DNA of 64,000 nucleotides, taken from the NCBI GenBank assembly GCA_964006375.1, contig OZ023267.1, positions 81,200,182 through 81,264,181 of the forward strand, read 5' to 3'. The notes beneath the pieces were generated by a model that worked only from the letters and a program-made list of their open reading frames with translations, was not told the origin of the DNA and searched no databases. Positions 35,764 to 46,576 of this stretch are shown here, piece by piece. Origin of the DNA: Tillus elongatus (Eukaryota; Arthropoda; Insecta; Coleoptera; Cleridae). The position numbers and the translations under genes were made by a program. Each line of letters starts with the position of its first letter. The stretch's first letter is position 1.

Positions 35764-37213
35764 TAGTGATGGGAAAAACTGTTATATTGCTTTAACAGGT
35801 CGCACCTGTTACTGTTATATAGAAATAACAGTTAAATATAACAGGTTCAAAATAACAGTATGAACTATGAATTATTAAGAATTCCACGTAGACGTAGTAA
35901 CAGTAGCTGAACCCGTCCGGTGGTGTAGTTGGGTAATGTTTAAAATAAAAAATATTCTTGTATTATGTTTAAAACAATTAATAACTTTTTTATTAAAAAA
36001 ATGATAGAGGTTTTTTTTGGGTATTCATCACTAATAATAATTTGGTAAAAAATTCAACAATGCAGAATTTCTTTCGAATTTTCTTAACTAATTAAGTATT
36101 AGTTAAGCATTGAGCTTGAAAACCTCTATAGCCATCTTTTCCTTGAAAATGAGAGCTATATGAAATAAATGAATTATTGTAAGCAAAAAATAAAATAAAT
36201 AATTTAAAAAAAATTAAAACTAATTTTTTTCTCTCTACCTATAGAGCGAAGTGTGTCTGGTTTCAACTATACCGGGTACAGGGAATATTTTTATAATTTA
36301 ATTAAAATTGGTACTGTTTCTGAGATTTTTTAAGTTTCAGGGATTTTTTATTTTGCAGTAATAATAAAAAAAGATGTTTAAAATCGGACCTATTTCTTAG
36401 ATTTCCAAAGTGAAAAGGAATATTGATTTATTAGTTACATAAGGCAAAGAAGAATGAGCAAAAAACTACCTAATATAATATAATACCTAAGGACTCACGT
36501 TAAAGCATAACTGTACGTTTGTATACATATCAGTTTTTTCTTAAAACAAAAATGCCATCAGCATATCGAGTTATCTAATGAAGATTGAGTTTACGTCAAC
36601 GCCTATGTGATTATTTTTTTATATACACGGTGACCTGATTTTATTTTTACAGTGATATAGTTCATTTTTAATAATTTTCACTTGCTACATATACAGCCTT
36701 TTTATTTACATTTTTCATATTTTGTGTTTGTTTATAAATTGTAAATATATGTGTGTGTCTTGTGTGAATCAACAACCTGTCAAAATTTAAGAGTTTCATT
36801 GTACCGACGACCCTACGTTCCCAAAGCTGTGAGCACACTAGTATAAAGTAGTATGTTATAAAGTAAAGTCCGCTCTATACTCTATACCCCATTCCCAGTC
36901 TCATGTCCATTCATCCTGTTATAACAGTTGCGGATGAAAACAGTATTATGTTATGAAGTAAAGTCCGCTCTATACCCCATTCCCAGTCTCATGTCCATTC
37001 ATCCTGTTATAACAGTTGCGGATGAAAACAGAAGCTGCTTCATCGTAGCAGTGCAACAGAAACAGATACGACAACAGAAACAGATACGACTCACTGCGCA
37101 ACAGCATCCCCTCCACTGTACCTGTTATTTGTATATATCCATAACAGGTGGTTACTGCTGCGGCTCGACAACAGTTAAAATATAACAGACTGTTAAATAA
37201 CAACCCATCACTA
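35764..37213. mobile_element. hAT MITE with exact 8-bp target duplication
   Basis: Termini TAGTGATGGG (35,764) and CCCATCACTA (37,213) are perfect inverted repeats, flanked on both sides by GCTCATAC (35,756-35,763 and 37,214-37,221). TAGTGATGGG is a common hAT-type end. The 1,450-bp interior is rich in aacagttataacag-type motifs and has no transposase, so it depends on an autonomous partner. Confidence 0.88.
36855..37032. repeat. 95-bp tandem duplication within the hAT MITE
   Basis: gttat(a/g)aagtaaagtccgctctata...ataacagttgcggatgaaaacag occurs at 36,855 and again at 36,950. The first unit has an extra ctctata. Confidence 0.85.
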
Positions 37214-37381
37214 GCTCATACCCCATACATCCTGAACTTCATGCCATATCAAATAGAAAAGATAGTTTTTAGAGCAACTAAAGTATTAATTTATAAAATA
37301 AATAACTGCTTCTATGACCACAAACACATAGGTACTTGCAACTAGCTAAAATGAACAGAAACTTGAAACATATGCAATATA

Positions 37382-38380
37382 CAGTGTGATGGTAAAGTTT
37401 GGAACATAATTCATAAATGCGTTATTTAATTTTTTCAACAAAAACCCTCCGACAGGTTAGTTTTATCTTTTCAATTGCCAACTTGTGACGTAAAAATTAC
37501 ATTTATGGCGTCACCTATTTCTAAATGATGACGTCATCGTAAGTTTTTTTCAAAATGACAACCATGTTTTTTGCTGTTTTCATAGACCTGCTTAGTACTT
37601 AAATGATGATGAAAAAAGATGGTACCTGACAACATTTTTTTTTTTTGAAAAATTTGCATTATTTACTTTAAAAGATGGAAACAAATTAAATAAGAAATAT
37701 TTCTCACCGTTTACAATTAGGACGAGTTTTCTTTAGAATAATAAGGTTTTCCTTCACTTTTCTAAGGTAATGAACACTTGATTCTGTGATTTTGATACAT
37801 TGTCAAGTAACTGTTTGACAGGTGTAACAAAAAGTAAAGTCAAAATAAATTTTTAACAACACTCGTTGTGATAATTTATTGATTATTTGCTGTTTACAGT
37901 ATTTAGTTATCGGACTTTTATCGCAGTATGGATTTGGAATTCAGTGAATAAAGACAATAATATTAAATCGTGAATTAATTTCAATTATTACCTGCCGTTT
38001 AAATTAATTAATAGTCTTAATTGTGAAAGTGTAAAAGTGCTAAAATTAATCAATTCTAATTCGGATTTAACAAAAAATGGCACGTTTAACCGAAGAGAAA
38101 AGAATAGACATATTAATGAGAATTGGATATGGCGACAGGCTTAGAAGTCATCAGGAAGCATGCGGGTTATGTAACCAACAGCCAACCAACAACCTGATAG
38201 ATCGCCAATTACAAGGTCTACATTAAGTAACGGCACCAATCAGAAATAGGTGACGATAAATGTAATTTTTACGTTATCAGTTGGCAATTGAAAATATACA
38301 ATTGTCCAGTCCCAGCGTTTTTCTTGAAAAAATGTAATAACGCATTTATGAATTATGTTCCAACCTTTATCATCACACTG
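37382..38380 (+). mobile_element. Mariner-like non-autonomous element with about 45-bp TIRs
   Basis: CAGTGTGATGGTAAAGTTTG (37,382) and its inverted partner ending at 38,380 extend through cataattcataaatgcgtta, with TA on both sides (37,380-37,381 and 38,381-38,382). The length is 999 bp. A transposase start remains inside (38,077). Confidence 0.85.
38077..38226 (+). pseudogene. Mariner transposase N-terminal stub
   Basis: The ATG at 38,077 opens MARLTEEKRIDILMRIGYGD and continues RLRSHQEAC, the helix-turn-helix start typical of mariner transposases and similar to the start of the fossil at 2600. After about 33 residues the sequence diverges and stops at 38,226. The catalytic core is deleted. 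Confidence 0.75.
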
Positions 38381-38953
38381 TACAAAATAATTAGGTACCT
38401 TGAAAGGAAGTTTCGGTTTCGGCCGAAACTGAAACAGAGACCGAAATTCGTTCTCGGTTTCGGTTGTAAAAACCAGTTCCGGTCGGACACTAGATATGAC
38501 TTTAATTTTTTTTCGAACACCCTTCCTGCTGCTTAAATATTATTATTGGCCAAGTTTCATCCGTACCCTTGGCGAAAGCTGTCACGGGGTGCTATGAAAC
38601 AGAATCAGTGGAAGTCAAGTTTTTATACAAGCCTTTATTCTTCTTTCTTCTTCTTTTGTGTATAATATTGGGACTGTCATATAGGTATAATAAAAAACTT
38701 TTGGACGCAGCAAGTGCGTTATGGTAGTGAATTTTCATTAAAATGTTTTTAATAGCAAACATGTTTTTTTAAGAAAGCAGCCATCAATCTATAGAAACAA
38801 TATCCCATGTTTCATCAAAATAACTTTATTGTTTGAAAATGTACAAAAATTTCCGAAAGTAATCTTAAATTATTTCCGAAAAAACTTGTTTCCTGGTCAA
38901 CCTTATAGGTTAATAGCAAATTGAGCTATTCAAATTTGAAGCAATTAATGAAA

Positions 38954-39178
38954 ATTCGCTACTATAACGTACTTGCTGCGTTCCGAATTTCTTTTCTTAC
39001 AAAGATGTATTCTATTTATATGGAAAATGCAAAAATGCAATAACATAGGGCGTGTTCGATTAAAAAAATTCGCTACCATAACGCACTTGCCGCGTCCCGA
39101 ATTTCTTTTCTTACAAAGAGGTATTATATTTCGATCGAAAATGCAAAAATGCAATAACATAGGGCGTGTTCGATTAAA
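38954..39178. repeat. 114-bp tandem duplication in the repeat
   Basis: attcgcta(c)tataacg...agggcgtgttcgattaaaa starts at 38,954 and 39,068. The partner copy at 46.2 kb has one unit only. Confidence 0.85.
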
Positions 39179-40264
39179 AAAAAGAAAATTTAAATCACCA
39201 ACGACTTATGGGCCAGCCTGTAATTGTGGAAATATTTTTTAAGATGTAGCTCAAGACACCCTATAATAAATGTATACCATTTTTTTGGTAACTTGCATAA
39301 TAACGGATATATTGAGCTTTAATGATTTTTTACGAAAATTTGACAAAAATGATACACCATTAAACGATAAACTCTATAGCCAACACTACTGCCAAATCAT
39401 CAGAGAAAGGGTCTATTTTAAATGAATTTTCTGGGAATATTTTATTAAAATGAAGGACAATGACGATTGGAACTAAGAGTTCAGGCTTTGTAAAGCATTC
39501 TTCTTGTTACATTTTCTTTTCATAGCTCATATTAATTTCAGGTTCATTGCCTAAATATTACCAATTTTGACATTTTAAATCGCGACTTTGACGTTTTGAG
39601 GAAAACCCAAATTTATACTTTATACTTTATTGGCTGAAATTACACAATACGTCTATACAGTAAGTCCATTTTGACTTGTGTTGTATATAGGTCATAATTT
39701 AAATACTTTTTTCTAAAAATACTTGACACTGCATTATCCAAATATGACATACTTCAAATTTTGACAAACCATTTTAAATAAACTTTTTATAACATTTTCT
39801 CTTCCATCTTACATTTCCAATCACTGCCTTCATTTACTACGAATCTTTACACATCCATCATTACTTTCCCATCATCATTCTTCATTTACTTTCCATGTTT
39901 ATACCAAATTTATAAAATTTTATACAAAACCGAACCGCATGTAAATTTTTTGTCCTTTAACCTACAGAGCTAAATTTTAATAGGTAGCTTACTTATGATG
40001 ATATGAACCCGCGTACCAAATTTGGTTGCCCTTACTTTGTTAATTCCGGAGATATAAATTTTTTTCGAATGAAAACTCAAAATTTTCCCGGAAAACCTCG
40101 TCCGATTTTCCTTACTAACGAATTTATCCAAACCATTTACAAAAGGAAGGTATGTGTCAAATTTTATCAAAATCGGCCTATTATTTTTTGAGTTATCGGT
40201 GTGACATACACACACACACACACAGCTTTGTAATTTTCGGAGAAAATTTTATTTTTGGAGTTAT

Positions 40265-40267
<3 letters not shown>

Positions 40268-40340
<73 letters not shown>
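40268..40340. repeat. (TA)n microsatellite
   Basis: About 73 bp of TA, following a short CA run at 40,207-40,222. Confidence 0.95.
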
Positions 40341-40343
<3 letters not shown>

Positions 40344-41429
40344 GTATAAACGGTTATTATGTAGCCCAATGAAGGTATAAACAGTCATTGTAAAGCCCGA
40401 AAAAACGTTGTTTATCCCACTTGCGGGCTAAACAGCGTATCGACCCTTAGACTGTGTCTACTTATATAAAAACATGTGTACAAGACAGCCAGCTATTTTT
40501 TCCTTGGGCCTCATAAAGCATTATTTACACCTACAACATACACCCGCTGATTCAAACGACTCAACTGAAGAGGGCGCGTTGATAGTCAACTATATACACC
40601 GAAAGAAGATACACCACTTTTATGTAACCCGCACGCTATGTAGCCCAATATACGGCAACAGTGTTTCGACCCACAGTTGTGTTTGTTCGCAAACAAGTGG
40701 TTTATAACAGGATTTCTGTTTAATGTTTACTACCAGGAAGAACTCGGCAATAATTTTGCCTTGAAAATGATATTGATTTTATTTTTTATTAAAGTAGTTT
40801 TTGGCAACATCGCTTTTAAGGTTAACGTACTTATTTGTCAACATAAAAACATGCTCTGGTAACAAATTAATAATTATCATTGACGTTAATGCCTGATGTA
40901 ACTACTATTAAACTTTTTTACAGAAGGCTATTATTTGACCTATATTTACATAGAACATTTGTTCATATATTTCCAGTTTCCAACCCTAAATTCGTTATAG
41001 TTTTTATAATAACCATTACACTTTACGTTATTTCGTAAAAAGGAAAAATACTTTTTTCTAATAAAAATGAACATTTTAAAGTTAATATATAGATATAAAA
41101 CATAACCTATGCGTCGTCTTTTAGTATCGTCGACGTAAAAGTAAACTTTAAATTAAAACAGTAACAACTATGGCAGGTTATCTTACATTCTTTAATAGGT
41201 GTTAACATATTTATTAAACAATTCTTTTAAAAAAATCGAATTAATAAATATATATCTTTGTGAACTACTATACCATATTGCGGCACATTATATTGTGACG
41301 TCATCTTATTGAAAAATTTTATAATTATAACTGGAACCTATTTAGTATAATTAAATGTTTATTTCACAACAGATTTCCAAAGATTGACGTGCAAATTTGT
41401 ATTAACTAATAACATATTTTTTCCCTAAG
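40341..41429. other. Spacer, no gene seen
   Basis: Frames at 40,474-40,862 have no recognisable domain. Nothing else is supported. Confidence 0.4.
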
Positions 41430-41495
41430 GGTAGATTGGAACCTGTGATCATCACTGATAAGTACACTTGGGGAACCTAAAACACATTCTTTAAT

Positions 41496-41541
41496 AACCT
41501 GACGATCTTTTCACTAACAAAGTTATCGTCATCAGAGGATG
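41496..41541 (-). ncRNA. Hammerhead motif, unit 1 (stem III altered)
   Basis: The minus strand has CTGATGA, stem II with GATAAC/GTTAGT pairing, then GAAAAGATCGTC. The base after GAAA is A instead of C, breaking the second pair of the already minimal stem III, so this unit is probably weak or inactive. Confidence 0.65.
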
Positions 41542-41852
41542 AAAAATGTTGTATTTAACATATTTTTTGATAAAAGGTCATTATTTTAAAATGAGTAGAT
41601 AATGCCAAAATTTACAAATTATGTAGTGTTTTGAGTTATTTTAGAGCAAACCATGCATTACATATATTAAATTTATCGGAAATGGAGTCATTAGCTACAG
41701 CCTTTTACATAAACAAACAGGCCGCCGTTTCAAATTACTTGACTTTAGGGAAACATAACAAGAGTCTATACATTTGATACTTCTTAAGGCCGTTGTAGAG
41801 CACTTTTTAATTTTATAAGTACACTTGGGGAACCTAAAACACATTCTTTAAT

Positions 41853-41898
41853 AACCTGACGATCGTTTCACTAACAAAGTTATCGTCATCAGAGGATG
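41853..41898 (-). ncRNA. Hammerhead motif, unit 2 (core intact)
   Basis: CTGATGA, stem II, then GAAAC-GATC-GTC. A-U and C-G form a two-pair stem III closed by GATC; GTC is the cleavage triplet. AGG after it pairs with CCT before the core (stem I). Confidence 0.75.
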
Positions 41899-42209
41899 AA
41901 AAATGCTGTATTTAACATATTTTTTGATAAAAGGTCATTATTTTAAAATGAGTAGATAATGCCAAAATTTACAAATTATGTAGTGTTTTGAGTTATTTTA
42001 GAGCAAACCATGTATTACATATATTCAATTTATCGGAAATGGAGTCATTAGCTACAGCCTTTTACATAAACAAACAGGCCGCCGTTTCAAATTACTTGAC
42101 TTTAGGGAAACATAACAAGAGACTATATATTTGACACTTCTTAAGGCCGTTGTAGAGCACTTTTTAATTTTATAAGTACACTTGGGGAACCTAAAACACA
42201 TTCTTTAAT

Positions 42210-42255
42210 AACCTGACGATCGTTTCACTAACAAAGTTATCGTCATCAGAGGATG
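42210..42255 (-). ncRNA. Hammerhead motif, unit 3 (core intact)
   Basis: Same core as unit 2, with the same GAAAC...GTC arm and CCT/AGG stem I. Confidence 0.75.
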
Positions 42256-42536
42256 AAAAATGCTGTATTTAACATATTTTTTGATAAAAAGTCATTATTT
42301 TAAAACGAGTAGATAGGTAATGCCAAAATTTACAAATTATGTAGTGTTTTGAGTTATTTTAGAGCAAACCCTGTATTACATATTATATATTAAATTTATC
42401 GGAAATGGAGTCATTAGCTAGAGCCTTTTACATATACAAACAGGCCGCCGTTTCAAATTACTTGACTTTAGGGAAGCATTACAAGAGACTGTACATTTGA
42501 CACTTCTTAAGGCCGTTGTAGAGCACTTTTTAATTT

Positions 42537-44510
42537 TTTAATTGACTAATCGGTAATGATAGAAGTTTTTCAAAAAATGTCGCTGTTTTCAAATAAGTTT
42601 TGCGAAAACTGACAAGATGGGTCATACTTTTTTTAATTATATACAAATTATTATTATTATCATTATGGAATAGAATTATATCGATATTATAAGTTATGAA
42701 ATTTAAACATATATTATTTTACATTATTTAGTTAATAGGTAGTTTTCGTCGAAATGTGTTTGACATATTATGCTTTCCAAACGTTATCAACTACAGATTT
42801 TGACGTACCAACATTTACTCTCCTTCTTCCCCCATCTGATGTTTCAAACAACCTTGTCTACATTTAATATAAATTATGATCATACCATCATTATCTTATT
42901 TAACCAGTAAAGAAGTAGGTATAGATACAATTTCTGTTTTTCAATAGAAAAAAAAGCAAAAAAGCACCTTTAAGGTAATTGATCTTGATACTTTTCTAAC
43001 CACTTTGTTTTACGTTAACAGGTATTATATAGACTAAAGCCATTAGCCTAAAGATTTCTAGTTTTATGTTTACAAAACCATTCTATAGACACTGGCGGCA
43101 TTCTGAATTGTTTGAGTTTAGGGGAAAATGAATTACAAGTACGTTTCGCATTTCATAAGTCTATTTGAAAACACTGTTCGTCTTGAAACTTGATCAAAAA
43201 CAAATATAGGTAAAAGTGGGGAAAAAAACGGTCGCCCTGTAAAAATAAGTGGGTTTAGGAAAAAAAAAGTGGGTTTACAAAAGGGATTAAACCTGATTTT
43301 TTTAAGCCAATGACAAATCTTCATACAAAAAATATTTACTTAACGAAACAGCGACTTTTTCTGATTTTGGGAATAACAAAAAAGCATCTAGAAATGCATC
43401 TGATATGTCTGATCTTATAATCAGTTATATTCTCGCAGATTATATATATATATATACGTACCTAAGATGAGGTTATTAGCCCAAAATTTTTGAGATAGAT
43501 TGTGGCTACAAATACACGCTCGCACACACACAAATACACACATACATGCCCGCCCGCACAAAGGCACAGCCATGCAGGCACGCACACAGTTTCGCGCACA
43601 TACACACAGATATCCGATGTTAAGGCTTTGTTAATTTTAGGTTCAGAACCTTCCGAGGCGTATTTCTGTGCAAAAGTTATTTTGATAAGACTTAAAAAAT
43701 CCTATTACCATATAGTACCTATCTGACTGAGTGAAATAGGCATAATAACGTTTGTTTCACTAAAGTGAGAATTGAAGCCTGTGATGTGCACTGATAAGCC
43801 ACTGCTTTAATACAAGTAGCAAACCGTTCAAGCACGTTGCTCGTACCTTATAAAGGCGCTCTAATCTTATTCAGAGTAATACGCTGGTTTCTTATTTTTA
43901 GTGTTCCGACTATATTCTAGGTTTCTTATAAGTAATAAAAAACATTGTGAAAGTATATTGTGATATTTAAATGAAACAACAGAAAAGATACATTTTTTTG
44001 CAAAAAATTTGAAAAGGTTAAATACAAAAAGATATTTTTAAGTACTTCAATGTGTTTTTTTTTTTTGGATAATTTATTTTACACTTACTAGAATTGCATT
44101 AATGAGTAGCAATCATTAGCACTGGTTTTCCATAACATTTTAATAAAATATTAAATAAAACAAACGAATGTGAGATTCACAGTTGGTTTACTACGAGAGC
44201 ACTATTTGATCTGCTTCTTAAAAAAATATATTTACATTTTAATATGTTTGCTGTTACGAAATTGTTACTATCGGTTTGTTTTGTTATATTTCGTTTTAGT
44301 TAGGTAAGTAGGTAACATTTCCATATTTTATTTAAAAATTGTGTTTTTAGTAATAAAAATTAAAAAGATGGAATTGTGGATATGAAAAAAGAAAAACAAT
44401 TACTGCCAAATTAAACTTTATATTTTTAATTAAATCAAAATAAAACTTAAAGAAAATATTTTTAAACCTTTTTGAACTAAATCTGTTCTAAATAATACAT
44501 CTACTTTTTC
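42537..44510. other. Spacer with small repeat remnants
   Basis: 43,740-43,800 resembles the end of a Penelope-like element (cctgtgatgtgcactgataag). 43,439-43,456 is a short TA run. 43,513-43,612 is CA-rich and gives a spurious frame. No gene is recognised. Confidence 0.4.
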
Positions 44511-44841
44511 TTATAATAATTGTAAACATATGCTTTAATAGATTTCCAGTTTTTGTCCTTGAAAAATGTTTTCTTGTTCTTGATAAGATCTTCAACCTCT
44601 CCTTTTTTTGGAGGAATCTTTTTTGTGAAATGATCTTTAAAATACTCATTCATGAGATCTTTTTGTTCCTCGGTCCACCTTCTTCTTTTATTTTTTTTGG
44701 CTAATTTCTTTGCATTCTAAATATTTCTTGATTTCGACTTATTACAAACTATAAAGTTTACCCTCATTTTCATTTGAAACATCCTCCACATGTGATCTAG
44801 TTGAAGATTTTTTCTTCTTTTTTTTCCATTTAAATGCATAT
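44511..44841 (-). pseudogene. Exons 5 and 6: basic C-terminal domain and stop
   Basis: Exon 5 (44,841-44,762) follows the acceptor TGTTGCAG and reads YAFKWKKKKK then SSTRSHVEDVSNENE. After a short intron, exon 6 (from 44,700, or 44,716 with another acceptor) reads KKNKRRRWTEEQKDLMNEYF, PPKKGEVEDLI and DKNWKSIKAYVYNYYKKK, stopping at TAG 44,513-44,511. The W...(E)EQ...W..IK..V pattern resembles a Myb/SANT-type helix bundle, suggesting DNA binding. Confidence 0.6.
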
Positions 44842-44865
44842 CTGCAACAGTAAAAAAAGTATTAC

Positions 44866-45117
44866 TGATACTGATTGGACATGTTGAGGTAACTACCTTT
44901 ATTTATAACTGAGGCACCCAGCAGGCTTCGATTATTATTCTCTTTATTTTTCTTTATGTTTAATTCAGTGTCAGAATTATCAGACTCATCAGAAATAACT
45001 GAATCGGAGAATTCTATTTCATCCAAGGTTTTTCCACTGTAAGAGGCACCCTTGCCTTTGTTAATAACCAGTAGCAGTTTGGATACCTTTGCAGTCTGGT
45101 ACACGTCTTGTGACAGC
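44866..45117 (-). pseudogene. Exon 4: post-catalytic acidic linker
   Basis: The acceptor CTTCTAG at 45,118 joins in phase to exon 3: the split Arg codon AG|G completes and LSQDVYQTAKVSKLLLV follows. This LxxDVYQTAKVSKLL phrase is the continuation I would expect directly after the Tyr block, which supports the 2.49-kb intron. GKTLDEIEF and an Asp/Ser-rich tract follow. Two donor positions (exon end 44,872 or 44,866) would both keep phase. Confidence 0.7.
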
Positions 45118-45259
45118 CTAGAAGTTCAGATAATTAGAGTAGCACATTTATTTTACGTGTCAACTATAGGAAGAACGCAGATAAATTTAATGAGGCTAAA
45201 GTTATGCAAAATTTCTTTGTTATTTATAAAAATCTACAGAAAAAATTCAAATATTGCCT

Positions 45260-45391
45260 TTTAGTGAATTTTCTTAAAAAAAATTCACTAATGAGGAGAT
45301 CCCGACTTTTGAATTTTGAAAAAATTTCTTCAAATGAGCGCTAATTAGGCCCCCCAGAACACATTTCCGGGGTCAGTTAAATTTTTTATAT

Positions 45392-45465
<74 letters not shown>

Positions 45466-46576
45466 GTGTGTGTGTGTGTGTGTGTGTGTATCACACCGAT
45501 AACTCAAAAAATAATAGCCCGATTTTGATAAAATTTGGTGAATGCCTTCCTTTTGCAAATGGCTTGGATAAGTTCGTTAGCCAGGAAAATCGGTCCAGGT
45601 TTTCCCGGAAAATTTAGTGTTTTCATTCTAAAAAAATTTATATCTCCGGAATTAACAAAGTAGGGGCAACCAAATTTGGTACGCGGGTTAACATCCTTAT
45701 AGGTAAGCTACATACCAAAATTTAGCTCTGTATATCAAAAGACAAAAAAGTTATAGGCATTTAAAGAAACATAAATTGAGGTTTTTCACAAAACGTCAAA
45801 GTTGCTATTTAAACGTCAAAATTGGCAACATTTAGGAAAAGAACTTGAATCTAATACGGGCTATGGAAATAAAGTGTCTCAAGAAGAATGTTTTACAAAC
45901 CCTGAAGTCTTAGTTTCAACCGTCATTGTCCTTCATTTTAATAAAATGTTTCCAGAAAATTTATTTCAAATAGACCCTTTCTCTGACGCTTGGCAGTAGC
46001 CTTAGCTATAGAGTTTATCGTTTAATGGTATATAATTGTCGTAGAATTTTCGTAAAAAAATCAATAAAGTTCAATATATCTGTTATTATACAACATATGA
46101 AAAAAAATTGTATATATTAATTATAGGGTGTCTTGAGCCCATAAGTCGTTGGTGATACAAATTTTCTTTTTTCTTTTTAATCAAACACGCCTTATGTTAT
46201 TGCATTTTTGCATTTTCCATCGAAATATAATGCATGTTTGTAAGAAAAAAAATTCTGGACGCAGTAAGTGCGTTATGGTAGCGAATTTTGATCAAATGCT
46301 TAATATTTGAATAGCTCAATTTGCTATTAACCTATAAGGTTGACCAAGAAACGAATTTTTTCGGGAACACTTTAAGTTTACTTTCGGAAATTTTTGTACA
46401 TTTTCAAACAATAAAGTTATTTTGATGAAACATGGCACATTGTTTTTGCTATATAGATTATACTGGTAACCAAATTTGAGCCTGCTTTCTTAAAAAAACA
46501 CACATTATTGCTATTAAAAAATAGTTTTATGAAAATTAACTACCATAACACACTTGCTGCGTCCAGAGTTTTTTGA
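45260..46576 (+). repeat. TIR repeat family, copy 2 (in intron 3)
   Basis: Inverted match to 38,700-40,340. The right part (46,257-46,576) is bounded by GGACGCAGTAAGTGCGTTAT and its inverted partner (ataacacacttgctgcgtcc). The left end carries a hairpin (TTAGTGAATTTT...AAATTCACTAA, 45,263-45,293) shared with 33,570. Confidence 0.75.
45395..45490. repeat. Compound (TA)n(TG)n microsatellite
   Basis: TA to 45,461, then TG to about 45,490. The CA run at 40,207-40,222 of the partner copy is the same TG tract on the other strand. Confidence 0.95.

Larger units (their letters stand above)
35550..38492. mobile_element. Terminal-inverted-repeat element with TTTCGG-rich ends
   Basis: The left end reads CTAGTATCCGACTGC and the right end, reversed, CTAGTGTCCGACCGG. 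Both are followed by arrays of TTTCGG/CTTCGG motifs running inward. The flanks share ATATG (gatatgg on the left, atatgac on the right), a possible target duplication. The interior holds no gene of its own, only two inserted MITEs. The family is unknown to me. Confidence 0.55.
38700..40340 (-). repeat. TIR repeat family, copy 1 (inverted relative to 45.26-46.58 kb)
   Basis: The end GGACGCAGCAAGTGCGTTAT at 38,703 is followed by an internal inverted copy (ataacgtacttgctgcgttcc, 38,963). The rest, through accaaatttggttgccc...gataactcaaaa, matches the reverse complement of 45,470-46,575. The inner end is a (TA)n tract. No transposase; the apparent frames at 39,970-40,221 are shared non-coding sequence. 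Confidence 0.75.
41430..42536 (-). mobile_element. Tandem 357-bp hammerhead-bearing repeats (retrozyme-like)
   Basis: Three head-to-tail units start at ataagtacacttggggaac: 41,458, 41,815 and 42,172, an exact period of 357 bp for the first two steps. Each unit carries a hammerhead core on the minus strand plus about 300 bp of non-coding sequence without a shared ORF. The left flank (41,430-41,460, tggaacctgtgatcatcactgataag) equals the very 3' end of Penelope-like elements (compare 31,440-31,470). Short tandem hammerhead units mobilised by Penelope-like enzymes are known in animals as retrozymes. This array fits that architecture. Confidence 0.75.

Noticed and set aside
39970..40221. 83-codon conserved-looking frame shared with 45.5 kb
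   Set aside because: Both copies lie in non-coding parts of a TIR repeat. The similarity is at the DNA level, and the frame is not preserved.
41458..42536. CRISPR array or ordinary satellite
   Set aside because: Units are long (357 bp) with no spacer/repeat alternation, only three copies exist, and each holds a structured ribozyme core in a eukaryotic setting.
43502..43726. His/Thr-rich 74-codon frame
   Set aside because: Translation of a degenerate CA repeat.
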